Assembly: GCA_020060485.1 (NCBI GenBank)
Contig: JAGVAB010000090.1
Span: forward strand, 1-64,000
Direction of reading: 5' to 3'
Length of the DNA: 64,000 nt
From: Anaerolineales bacterium
GTDB lineage: Bacteria > Chloroflexota > Anaerolineae > Anaerolineales > Anaerolineaceae
Of this stretch, positions 17,578 to 25,995 are shown piece by piece. The notes below the pieces were generated by a model. It saw only the letters and a list, made by a program, of their open reading frames with translations. It made no database searches and was not told the origin of the DNA. The first letter of the stretch is position 1. Every line of letters starts with the position of its first letter. The position numbers and the translations under genes were made by a program.

Positions 17578-18888
17578 TCAATCCGGCAGCGGTGGATCAT
17601 ACCACCACAATTGGCCCTGCGCCGAGATCAGGCGCGCCACCCAAACACGGCCGCGGCCATCCACGGCCAGGGCGGCATAGTCCGCCGTGAGCGGTGCGAT
17701 GGTTTGTAAACCTTCATGGGTGTAATGATACAATCCGCCATCCCAAAATACCCAGGCCGTCCCATCCTGACCCAGTTTCAGGCTGTTCGGCTGCCAGGTG
17801 GAAAGTTCCAGCACTGGCACCCAATCGCCATCATGCAAATAGAATTGGGCAGCGCCGCCATCCAGGCTGGCCCCGCCAGCGCGCAGCAGTTCCACCCAGG
17901 GGCGCCCCTGGTCATCCAGGGTTACATCCACCACCACCTGAAGGCGCCCCCATAACGGCAAAGCGATGCGCTGCCAGGTATCCCGGGCAGGGTCGTATCG
18001 CAGCAAGCTGTTAAGCGCCCCGGCCCACACCACCCCGCGTTCATCCATTTCCAGGTCAAAAATGCAATCCTGAGCGGTGAAGGGTGTACCCTGCCAGCTC
18101 TCACCATCAAACCGGCGGATGCCTTGACCATCCAGAGATTCTCCAACACCGATGCAATTCGCCACCCATAACCTGCCGGATTTTGAAAGCAGCACATCGG
18201 TCAAAAAATGGCCTTGATACCAATCATCTTCTGGCGGCTGAAAACCGATCTCCTGGGCAGTGAAGCGCTGCCAGCTGTCATCCACAGGGTCGAAGCGGCG
18301 CAGGTCATCCCCGCCGGTTGCCAGCCACAGGCGGCCTTGCCTGTCTGTGACCAGTCCGTCACCAAAACCGCGGGACAGATAATCGCCGCCAGCCACAGGC
18401 TGCCAGCCTTGCTGCTCGCCAAAAACTGTCCAGTCCTGGCCATCAAAAGCCATGATCTGTGCGCCGCCGGCCAGCAGAACCCACACCCGGCCATCACCTG
18501 CTTTCCCCAAAATTTGACCAGCAGATGAGGGATAGACCTCCAGCCACTGATCGCCATCATGCCGGTAGACTCCCATGCTGCCGCTGACCCACAGATCACC
18601 ATGCTCATCCACCCACAGACTGACGATTTGTCCCGCAGGGAGTTCTTCACCCGGGACGACAGCCTGCAAAGGCGAAAAATCCATTTGTGGCACTGCAGGA
18701 AGCATGGTGCTCGCAGCCGGCTGACTGGTACCAGTTGCCATTGCCGCTGGTGCAAGCGGAGTGGAAATGGGCATCGGCTGTGTGGATGGGTGCGTTTCAT
18801 CAGGAGCGGGTTGCATCCAGCCGGCCAAAGGAGCACATCCAAGCACCAGCAAAACACCCAGACCTAACTGCCAAAGCGGCCTTCTCAT
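17578..18888 (-). CDS. Beta-propeller lipoprotein, two-component-regulator propeller type
   Basis: A 436-residue exported lipoprotein. I chose ATG 18888 (MRRPLWQLGLG), giving a signal peptide ending LLVLGC; a TTG ten codons earlier is possible. A Pro/Thr/Ser-rich linker follows. From about residue 85 on there are repeated blades of the type DEHGDLWVSGSMGVYRHDG, DRQGRLWLATGGDDLRRFDP and DERGVVWAGALNSLLRYDP. These are the sensor-propeller repeats of hybrid two-component systems. No kinase is fused, so it may be a ligand-binding surface sensor. It lies 39 bases after the diguanylate cyclase on the same strand, so an extracellular signal could feed into c-di-GMP control. That link is inference. 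Confidence 0.8.
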   Translation of the reverse strand: MRRPLWQLGLGVLLVLGCAPLAGWMQPAPDETHPSTQPMPISTPLAPAAMATGTSQPAASTMLPAVPQMDFSPLQAVVPGEELPAGQIVSLWVDEHGDLWVSGSMGVYRHDGDQWLEVYPSSAGQILGKAGDGRVWVLLAGGAQIMAFDGQDWTVFGEQQGWQPVAGGDYLSRGFGDGLVTDRQGRLWLATGGDDLRRFDPVDDSWQRFTAQEIGFQPPEDDWYQGHFLTDVLLSKSGRLWVANCIGVGESLDGQGIRRFDGESWQGTPFTAQDCIFDLEMDERGVVWAGALNSLLRYDPARDTWQRIALPLWGRLQVVVDVTLDDQGRPWVELLRAGGASLDGGAAQFYLHDGDWVPVLELSTWQPNSLKLGQDGTAWVFWDGGLYHYTHEGLQTIAPLTADYAALAVDGRGRVWVARLISAQGQLWWYDPPLPD

Positions 18889-18927
18889 GCCCAATGATTT
18901 CCCTGTTAAAGTATCCAAGAAAACAAC

Positions 18928-20460
18928 CTAACGATGTCCAAGCTGCCACTTGAGTTGGTACATTTCCTGGTCGGCCAGCCGGATGAGACTTTCGCTGTCT
19001 GATGCCATATCTGGAAAAACGGAAAGCCCAGCCGCAGCAGAAAGATTGATCATTTTCTCCGCCTGGATGCGCAGCGGGAACCTCTCATAATTATCAAGTA
19101 TCTTTTGCAGGATTCTTTGGGCAGAAACCAGATTGGTTTCCGGGAAGATGAACACAAATTCATCCCCCCCAAAGCGGGCGACAAAATCGGTGTCACGGAT
19201 CGAGTTTTGCAGAAAATTGGCTGTCTGCTGCAAGACCAGGTCACCTGCTGGATGACCGTAGTTATCATTGACCGGCTTAAAGTGATTAAGATCAATCATC
19301 GCCAGGGCAAATGGATGCTGGTAACGCCGTGCGCGCAGCACTTCCTGCTCAAGCCGCTCAAGAAATGCCCGCCGGTTAGGCAGGCCGGTGAGGATATCGG
19401 TATGCGCCTGCTGATCAATCATCTGGTGCAGGCGGGCCTTTTCAATGGCGATGGCAGCATGGTCGCCAAGCAGTTTCAAAATGCGCAATTCGGAGGATTG
19501 GAATTTACGCGGGTTCTGATAGGCAACATTCATCACCCCCACCACGATTTCACCAATTTTCAAAGGCAGGCCGATGATCGCTCCCCGCCAATCAAAGGTA
19601 GCATCAGCGAACAGGGGATGAGCGTTCATATCCTCAACCACAAGCTCAACCCCCTGCCTGGCAACGGTATAGCTCAAGCCATCCGGGCGGGGTTCATCCA
19701 GGCTGTGTTGTGATTGGCTTTCGACCCAACGCGCCACCCCAAAGACCAGTTTGTCATTCTGATAAAGAAAGATGTGTGCATGTTCCACATCACTCAGCAA
19801 TTCCATGGTACTTTTGAGAATGGCATTCAACACCTGCTGCAAATCGAGGCTGGCGATAACGCTCAAGGCTGCCTTGCGCACCGCTTCCAGTTCCTCTGTC
19901 CGTTGGCAGGAATCTTGATACAGGTAAGCATTGAACAGGGCCGTCGATGCCTGGCTGGCAATGAGATGACCAATAAGAATATCCTGCTTGTCGTAAAAGC
20001 GCGGGGTTTGCATGTGCAAAACGACCATCGCTCCCCGATAACGATCAACAGCGCTCATCGGCAGCATCAACAAGCTCTGGATATGGCCTTCATTGATCCA
20101 TTCCCTTTCCGCCGGGCTCAAGGCCGAATCGGAAACGTTGATCTGCAGGATGCGGTTTTCCTTCAATACCAGGTTCAGGCGCGGGCTGTCGATCAACCTG
20201 GCAGGGTCAATCTGGAGCTGATGCTCATAAAAAGGAGATTTAAACGATCGGCAAGCCAGGGATTCCTGGGTCTCGGGGTGCCAGCCAACTGCCAGACAGC
20301 CATCTGCCTTGAGCAACCGCATCAGATGCGTGGCTGTTATTTCGATCAACGGGGTTTGTTCCAAACTCGAAGAGATCTCTGTTACCGCTCGGGTCAGATC
20401 AACCATGATCGCTTTGTCAAAGAAATTTGTGTGATGAATCTGGGTATGCTCTGAAGACAT
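18928..20460 (-). CDS. Diguanylate cyclase with two GAF domains
   Basis: A 510-residue soluble protein in the order GAF (about 30-180), GAF (about 205-350) and GGDEF (about 355-510). The active site is intact, ARFGGDEF at 428-435, and the product-inhibition I-site RxxD is present as RDTD at 422-425, five residues before it. It should make c-di-GMP from two GTP under control of small ligands bound by the GAF domains. The start at 20460 follows GGTGGA; the frame is open to 20622, but the extra N-terminus has no domain character. It precedes the propeller lipoprotein. Confidence 0.92.
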   Translation of the reverse strand: MSSEHTQIHHTNFFDKAIMVDLTRAVTEISSSLEQTPLIEITATHLMRLLKADGCLAVGWHPETQESLACRSFKSPFYEHQLQIDPARLIDSPRLNLVLKENRILQINVSDSALSPAEREWINEGHIQSLLMLPMSAVDRYRGAMVVLHMQTPRFYDKQDILIGHLIASQASTALFNAYLYQDSCQRTEELEAVRKAALSVIASLDLQQVLNAILKSTMELLSDVEHAHIFLYQNDKLVFGVARWVESQSQHSLDEPRPDGLSYTVARQGVELVVEDMNAHPLFADATFDWRGAIIGLPLKIGEIVVGVMNVAYQNPRKFQSSELRILKLLGDHAAIAIEKARLHQMIDQQAHTDILTGLPNRRAFLERLEQEVLRARRYQHPFALAMIDLNHFKPVNDNYGHPAGDLVLQQTANFLQNSIRDTDFVARFGGDEFVFIFPETNLVSAQRILQKILDNYERFPLRIQAEKMINLSAAAGLSVFPDMASDSESLIRLADQEMYQLKWQLGHR

Positions 20461-20661
20461 TATTCCACCAGAAAGAGCCGGGAAAACTGTCCGCCTGTTT
20501 ACATCCCAACAGCCAGGGGCTTGTAAAAAACTTGAACGCCGAAACCGGGGGAAATGTCCTGAACCTGGCCCGCTGTTCTGTTCAAAAGAGGCGTCATCTT
20601 GCTTTTTATTAGTATACAACAAACCAGGCTGGTTTGGATGCGCCCTTCGTGGTTGCGGCAG

Positions 20662-22158
20662 CTAATATGCCAGGCGGGCTGGCAGCAGGTTTTTGAGACG
20701 ATCTGACAGCAAACGGGCATGCCCCAATAAACGGCCCTTTTCATCCACCACAACCGCCACCTTGCCGCGTTCATCCTGGCTGCCGAAACTGCCGGGGATG
20801 TCTTCGCCGCGCAGCCAGGCGTCCAGACAGGCGGACGGCAGCGTTACCTTGCCAGTCCTGGCCTGACGGCCAAAGCGGGCTACCCACTCGAATGAAGGTG
20901 CAAATCCGGAAGGGGTCTCTTCGCCGACCAGCATGCCCAATGAATGAAAAGGAAAGGTCTCAAATTGATCAAGCCAGGCTTCCGGCAGGGCAAAAATGCG
21001 CTCATTGCGCTGCCAGAAGGTTAAACCCTGCCTGGAAAGCACTGGCTCAAGATCAATGCCATATCGATCCTGCAGACGGCCGATCAAGTCATCCTCGCCA
21101 GGGCGGGTCAACCAGCGCAAGCCTGTTCGTTCCCAGGGGCGGGCAGGAGCAGACTCCTCCCGTCCAGAGATGGACGCAGTCTTGGTCAGCAGCGCAGTGA
21201 AAAAGCCAGCTGTGCCAAAGCGGTGCGGCCAGAGGCGGGCTGCACCCTGCATTGCCGGATCAAAGGTCTGACTGCCGTAAGCAGCCAGGGCGTAGCCAGC
21301 TCCAGAAAAACGGTCTGAGAGGTCAACGATCTGCACTGCACCACCAAAGCGGCGCAGTACAGCATCCAGCACGGCTTCATCCTCTTCGGGGGAAAGCGTG
21401 CAGGTGGCATAAACGACCTGACCGCCAACCTTGACCGCCTGCAAAGCGCTGGTAAGCAGCCGCACCTGGCGGCGGGACAAAGCCAGCAGTTCATTGTCTG
21501 AAATGGCACGCAGGCTATGCGCATCGGTAGCACGCAGACCTTGCATCGAGCAGGGGGCATCCAGCAGCACCCGGTCGAAAACCTCCGGGAACCAGCCCCC
21601 GAATCTTTCGCCGGGGAAGTGGGCCAGGCCAAGATTCATTGCCCCCCAGGACTGCATCACCAGGCGCAGGGCGGTAAGGCGGTCGCGGCTTGAATCGTTG
21701 GCAACCACCAGACCATGATCGCCGGTGCGGCTGACAATGTGTGTGGTTTTGCCGCCGGGCGAAGCAGCCATATCAAGGATCAAAGGGGCATCCAGGCCGC
21801 CCAGGTCAAACAATTCCACCGGCAGCATCGAGGCCGCATCCTGAATATAATATTCGCCCAAACGATGCTCAACAGGATGACTGATCGGTTCTGAGCTGGA
21901 AGACACCCACCAGCCATGCGGGCAGAAGGGCACCTGCTCCACCGTCCAGTCGTAGCGGGCTACCAGGCTCTGAATGGCTGGCTGCGGATCAACCTTCAAG
22001 GGGTTGGCGCGCACGCCCTGGTAGAGCGGCAGTTCAAGTTCTGCGAGGAGACGCTTCCACTCTTTCCCGTCCAGCAAGGGCTGAAAGCGTGCCATCTGCT
22101 GCTCGAGAATCTCCTCGCTGGTGAGCTGCTTTTGTTCTTTACTTTTCCTACGCGCCAT
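20662..22158 (-). CDS. RsmF/NSUN-type RNA (cytosine-C5)-methyltransferase
   Basis: A 498-residue SAM-dependent methyltransferase. It has ASPGGKTTH (SAM loop), LLDAPCSMQG with the motif IV Cys, and YATCTLSPEEDE with the catalytic motif VI Cys. The C-terminal 170 residues look like the RsmF extension (PUA-like). It should form m5C in rRNA or tRNA. The start codon lies inside the end of the preceding 16S methyltransferase gene (11-base overlap). It is the last gene of a four-gene RNA-modification unit that starts at 24887. Confidence 0.88.
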   Translation of the reverse strand: MARRKSKEQKQLTSEEILEQQMARFQPLLDGKEWKRLLAELELPLYQGVRANPLKVDPQPAIQSLVARYDWTVEQVPFCPHGWWVSSSSEPISHPVEHRLGEYYIQDAASMLPVELFDLGGLDAPLILDMAASPGGKTTHIVSRTGDHGLVVANDSSRDRLTALRLVMQSWGAMNLGLAHFPGERFGGWFPEVFDRVLLDAPCSMQGLRATDAHSLRAISDNELLALSRRQVRLLTSALQAVKVGGQVVYATCTLSPEEDEAVLDAVLRRFGGAVQIVDLSDRFSGAGYALAAYGSQTFDPAMQGAARLWPHRFGTAGFFTALLTKTASISGREESAPARPWERTGLRWLTRPGEDDLIGRLQDRYGIDLEPVLSRQGLTFWQRNERIFALPEAWLDQFETFPFHSLGMLVGEETPSGFAPSFEWVARFGRQARTGKVTLPSACLDAWLRGEDIPGSFGSQDERGKVAVVVDEKGRLLGHARLLSDRLKNLLPARLAY

Positions 22159-22972
22159 AACCTTTGTCAATGCAAAAGATCAATTCTGTGCCAACACACA
22201 GTTCAGTAACATGCCAGGGCAGGTCTCCGATGGTGGTATAGATCAGACTGCGATGCTGCTCGGCCAGGTTGTGTTTACCGGTCAGGCTGACTGCCGGCAA
22301 GGTGACTACCAGCACCTGGGCTTTGACCGCCTGCCAGAAAGCACGGTTGCAGCCTCGCTGCCGTTGTTCAAAGCGATGCGCTTCCTTGAAAAAGAAGACC
22401 ACATCCGCGGCAACATCCGGCGGCTCAACCAGAATGTCCTGATGGCGGGCCAGGGGCTGCAAACCTTGCAAGGAAAAATAGCGATTGAGCAGTTCCACCC
22501 GCGGCTGGTGCAGATCATAAGCCCAATACTGCACCGAAGACGGCAGTTTCATCCACAGAAAAGCCAGAGGGTTCAGCCCGCAAGCCAGGTCGAGAATGAC
22601 CTGCGGCTGGCCAATGACAGCAAAGATGTTGTCATAAAAAGCCTGCAAAACGGGCAGGCGCTCCTGGGTGGAAGCATGCATTCCCATCAAACGCGAGCAA
22701 GCCAGGCGCACCGCGGCCTCCTCGCCACTATTGAATGCCTTTTCCAGGCAGCGCTGCGCCATGCCATAATCCGGATCTCCCAAATAGGGGGCAACGATAT
22801 TGTGTAATTTCTGGCGCACTGCTTTGACCAGCAGGCGGGTGGAAGACTGTTTTTCAGCTTCCAAAGCCAGCAAGTCTTCCACAGTAGCCCGGGGAATGTT
22901 CAAATCCCGATATTTGCGTGAATGCAAAATTTGAACGGCCAGGTCTTGCTGCTGTTGCACTTCGAGTTTCAT
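22148..22972 (-). CDS. 16S rRNA methyltransferase-like protein of the Arm/FmrO superfamily (copy 1)
   Basis: A 274-residue protein with the family hallmarks: MHASTQERLPVLQAFYDNIF, VILDLACGLNPLAF (SAM binding) and a C-terminal CVGTELIFCID. The known families act on the 30S subunit and make m7G at position 1405, giving high-level resistance to kanamycin/gentamicin-type aminoglycosides. This copy differs more than the next gene: the usual SFP...SLGGR segment reads LPAVSLTGKHNLAEQHR, so its target may differ. It starts six bases after the other copy and overlaps the RsmF-like gene. Activity and site are not proven. Confidence 0.75.
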   Translation of the reverse strand: MKLEVQQQQDLAVQILHSRKYRDLNIPRATVEDLLALEAEKQSSTRLLVKAVRQKLHNIVAPYLGDPDYGMAQRCLEKAFNSGEEAAVRLACSRLMGMHASTQERLPVLQAFYDNIFAVIGQPQVILDLACGLNPLAFLWMKLPSSVQYWAYDLHQPRVELLNRYFSLQGLQPLARHQDILVEPPDVAADVVFFFKEAHRFEQRQRGCNRAFWQAVKAQVLVVTLPAVSLTGKHNLAEQHRSLIYTTIGDLPWHVTELCVGTELIFCIDKGYGA

Positions 22973-22978
22973 TGGCAG

Positions 22979-23788
22979 TTACCGGCTGACCAGAAAGGCC
23001 AGCTCTGTCCTGAATTGAAAGCGTTTGATCTGCCAGCCGCGGCCTGCCACAAGCTGGTGAAAATGATTTTCATAATTTTGTTCCATGCCCTTGGCACGCC
23101 CGCCCAGACTGCGCACCGGAAAAGAAACCAGCAAATGCTCGGCAGCAATGGAGTCCAGCAGGCGCGGCCCCACAGTCTTGTCAAGCTGCTCCAGGCAGGG
23201 GATGGTCTTCAACAAGAAAGCCACCTGCACCGGCAGCGAAGGGCATTCAATGCTCAGGTCACACACCGAGACATGCTGCTGCACGCCGCAATGGTCAAGA
23301 AAGCCGCCCACAAAAGCCAGCATGTTCTCATAGATGTCGCAGGCATGGTAAACAACGTCATCCGCCACAGGCATCCAGGCCAGGGCCAACGGATTCAGGC
23401 CGCAAGCCAGATCGAGAACAGAATGAATTGGGCCGAGCGAAGCCAGAGTCTGGCCGAAGAATTCTTCAAGAATGGGCAGGCGTTCGCGGGTGGAGGCATG
23501 CTGGGTCATGGCCTGACGGCAAAACTCCTGCATGGCCGGGTCAGCGGGGCAGGATGGCAAAGCGGCAAGTTTCTCCTGCCAGACATCAAAATCCGGCCCG
23601 GCTTCCAGATAGGCGCCGCCCACCTGATGCAGCTTGCTGCGTGTAGATTTAATCGCTTCCTTGAGATTGCTGCGTTTTCCAAGCTCCTGGGCGCCCACCC
23701 GCCGCACAAGGTCTTCACTGATGCCGCGGTAGCGGGCACCGGAACGCACGGCTGTCACCAGCTCGTCAAGGCGTTCAGCATCAACCAT
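22979..23788 (-). CDS. ArmA/Rmt-like 16S rRNA (G1405-N7) methyltransferase (copy 2)
   Basis: A 269-residue protein close in layout to RmtB/ArmA. Features in order are an N-terminal helical part with SARYRGI and STRSKLHQVGGAY, then QHASTRERLPILEEFF, VLDLACGLNPLALAW (SAM), CDIYE, FLLKTIPCLEQLD, VSFPVRSLGGRAKGMEQNY and RTELAFLV. These match RmtB segment by segment, and length is typical (about 250-270). It probably methylates 16S rRNA at the decoding site. It overlaps the end of the TGT-like gene by eight bases and sits with housekeeping-type RNA-modification genes. This argues for an intrinsic role rather than recent mobile acquisition. Confidence 0.85.
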   Translation of the reverse strand: MVDAERLDELVTAVRSGARYRGISEDLVRRVGAQELGKRSNLKEAIKSTRSKLHQVGGAYLEAGPDFDVWQEKLAALPSCPADPAMQEFCRQAMTQHASTRERLPILEEFFGQTLASLGPIHSVLDLACGLNPLALAWMPVADDVVYHACDIYENMLAFVGGFLDHCGVQQHVSVCDLSIECPSLPVQVAFLLKTIPCLEQLDKTVGPRLLDSIAAEHLLVSFPVRSLGGRAKGMEQNYENHFHQLVAGRGWQIKRFQFRTELAFLVSR

Positions 23789-24887
23789 GAAAGCGTTCCC
23801 GGATGCGCTCAGTGAGCTGGGTCATGAAGCGCAAATTGTGCAGGGTGGCTAACCGCAGGAAAAGGCTGTCATTCATCTTGAACAGATGACGCAGATAACC
23901 CAGCGAATAGTTGCGGCAGGTAAGGCAATCGCAGCCAGCGTGAACCGGGCGGTTGTCGCGGATATGCTGGTCGTCATTGATGTAAATGTACTTGAGCCAG
24001 TCACCATCCAGGCCGGCCCCGGGTGCATCTGCGGGAAAAACAAAGCTGTACAAACGGCCGTGGCGGGCATCGCGGGTGGGCATGGCACAATCAAAGATGC
24101 CATACCCCAGTTCGTAACACTGCAAGACGTTCTTGGGGTGGCCAATGCCCAGGGCATGGATCGGATACTGGTCCGGGATGAGAGAGCGGGTGTAGGCCAG
24201 GATATCGATGAGCAGGTTACCTTCTCCATCCAGCGGCCAGCCGCCAAAGCCATAGCCATCAAAGCCAATCTCCAGCAAAGCCTCGGCGCATTGGCGGCGC
24301 AGCTCCAGCACGCCGCCGCCCTGAATAACACCAAACAGCAATGGCCGTTCTGCGCGGGAGAGTTGTTTCTGAGCCAGTTGGCGATCAAACTCAGCCCGGC
24401 TGCGGCGCGCCCAGGCAATCGTACGCTCAACGGAAAGGCATTGCTCCTCGTAGGGAGCATCCACGTGTGTGCAATCGTCCAGGCAAATGGCAACATCCGC
24501 GCCATAGCTGAGCTGCAGCTGGATGCTTTTCTCAGGGGTCAACTGGTATTTGCGGGAACTGCCTTCGGGTTGAAAGACCAGACCTTTGTCAGTCAATTTG
24601 CCGAATTTCGGATTCTGGCGAATGAGTGAATAGGCCTGAAAACCGCCCGAGTCAGTGATGATGGGCCGCGACCAGCCGCTCATGGCGTGCAAACCACCCA
24701 GGGCAGTCACCGTGGCAGAACCAGGGCGCTGCATGAGATGAAAACTGTTCATCACCACCGCCTGAATATGACAGTCGATCAGGTCCATGGCATCCACTGC
24801 GCGCACCACGCCAAAAGTGGCATCGGGCAAGTAGGCCGGGAAATCCAGGCGGCCATGGGGAAGATCAAGCCAGGTTGGGAATGACAT
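23781..24887 (-). CDS. tgt: Divergent tRNA-guanine transglycosylase-like enzyme
   Basis: A 368-residue TIM-barrel enzyme of the TGT family. The base-binding Asp79 is in ITDSGGFQAY, the nucleophile is Asp266 in FDCAMPTRDARHG, and the zinc site is Cys319, Cys321, Cys324 plus His350 (ATLHNLRFM). The start follows GAGGAGAAAG. In ordinary bacterial TGT the pocket loop reads GGLSVGE or GGLAVGE; here it is GGWPLDGE (about 215-222), which may alter the accepted base. It leads an operon with two 16S methyltransferases and an m5C methyltransferase. It could be the cell's queuosine TGT or a paralogue with another RNA target; I cannot decide from this window. Confidence 0.82.
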   Translation of the reverse strand: MSFPTWLDLPHGRLDFPAYLPDATFGVVRAVDAMDLIDCHIQAVVMNSFHLMQRPGSATVTALGGLHAMSGWSRPIITDSGGFQAYSLIRQNPKFGKLTDKGLVFQPEGSSRKYQLTPEKSIQLQLSYGADVAICLDDCTHVDAPYEEQCLSVERTIAWARRSRAEFDRQLAQKQLSRAERPLLFGVIQGGGVLELRRQCAEALLEIGFDGYGFGGWPLDGEGNLLIDILAYTRSLIPDQYPIHALGIGHPKNVLQCYELGYGIFDCAMPTRDARHGRLYSFVFPADAPGAGLDGDWLKYIYINDDQHIRDNRPVHAGCDCLTCRNYSLGYLRHLFKMNDSLFLRLATLHNLRFMTQLTERIRERFHG

Positions 24888-24940
24888 CTTTCTCCTCGTA
24901 TCAGATCACGGACCTCGACAAATATGGCCAGCGTTTTTCC

Positions 24941-25762
24941 CTAAAACGTCATATTCACCAGTGAGCGAAAGGCGTGGTAGGCTTGCAGCATATCCGGGCA
25001 GACAAATTCCATGCGCCGTGCATCCAGCCGGGTGGCATTCGGCACCAGTGATGAACCATCAGTCATGCCGGATGTTTTAAATTCCACTGTGACCGTAACC
25101 GGTTTGGTCAACGCATACGGCTGCGGACCCTCACCCTGTTTGAAGCGTTTTACGGCGCGCTGCGCTGTCTCGCGAATGACCTGCTGCGCCAGCTGGATTC
25201 CCAGGCATTCTGCGGATTGGTGGCTGGTGGCGGTCTTGACAATGGCAGTCTCGATCCCGGGAATGGCTGCTTTGGCTTCAACTGCCAGAGTCTGATCACC
25301 AGAAACCATCAACACCGGAATACCATAATGCCCACAAACAGCGGCATTCAAGGCCGTCTCACCCACGATCTGGCCATTTAACCAGACATTGGCCACGTCC
25401 TTGCTGGACCAGGTGTGGTCGAGCACGGCCGGCGTGGAGCCGACCCGGGCATGGTAACCGATAAAAATGGCGGCATCCACGTCACTGCCCACCCCCTGCA
25501 CCATGGCAAACGGGGCAACATTGCCCGAATGCAGACTGGCTTTGGGGTGCAGATCTTCAATGAGGATATTGCGGCCATGGCCATGACCATCAACAACCAG
25601 AATGTCTTCCACCCCAGCGGCCAGGGCACCCTCAACAGCAGCATTGACATCGGCTGTCATCAACTTGCGAAAACGGGTGTATTCCGGATGCGTGGAACTC
25701 ACATGGTCCCAGGCAACCACGCCTGATATACCTTCCATATCAACTGCAATTAACAACTTCAT
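24941..25762 (-). CDS. M55-family D-aminopeptidase (DppA-like)
   Basis: A 273-residue zinc peptidase. The N-terminus MKLLIAVDMEGISGV carries the metal-binding Asp and Glu of M55 enzymes. VVDGHGHGRNI, FIGYHARVG and LDHTWSS supply further ligands. Such enzymes form large decamers and release N-terminal D-amino acids, probably during peptidoglycan peptide recycling. ATG 25762 follows GGGAGAGA; the six codons upstream lack a good site. It lies 53 bases upstream of the TGT-like gene on the same strand. Confidence 0.88.
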   Translation of the reverse strand: MKLLIAVDMEGISGVVAWDHVSSTHPEYTRFRKLMTADVNAAVEGALAAGVEDILVVDGHGHGRNILIEDLHPKASLHSGNVAPFAMVQGVGSDVDAAIFIGYHARVGSTPAVLDHTWSSKDVANVWLNGQIVGETALNAAVCGHYGIPVLMVSGDQTLAVEAKAAIPGIETAIVKTATSHQSAECLGIQLAQQVIRETAQRAVKRFKQGEGPQPYALTKPVTVTVEFKTSGMTDGSSLVPNATRLDARRMEFVCPDMLQAYHAFRSLVNMTF

Positions 25763-25940
25763 AGTGTCTCTCCCTGGCAATGAGATTGGGCTGCATAAAA
25801 ATCTGTTCCAAGTATACTACGGGGCGCGATGAACAGACAGCCGGAAATGAAGAACGAAGAGAGGCTCATGGAAGCTTGCGGTCACCTGCTGAACATCATC
25901 GGCGCACCCTTCGAAAAGCTCAGGATGTACTCGAATGAAC

Positions 25941-25972
25941 AAGAAAGGGCTGCCTCTGATTGAGACAGCCCT
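25941..25972 (-). terminator. Intrinsic terminator of the DUF3048 gene
   Basis: Bases 25946-25956 pair with 25962-25972 (11 bp, one mismatch, 5-base loop). On the minus strand the hairpin is followed by TTTCTTG, 24 bases after the stop codon. Confidence 0.7.
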
Positions 25973-25995
25973 CACAACAAACCTCTTGAACGGGA

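Noticed and set aside
20662..24887. Aminoglycoside-resistance island on a mobile element
   Set aside because: No transposase, integrase or composition change is seen; genes are embedded in an RNA-modification operon.
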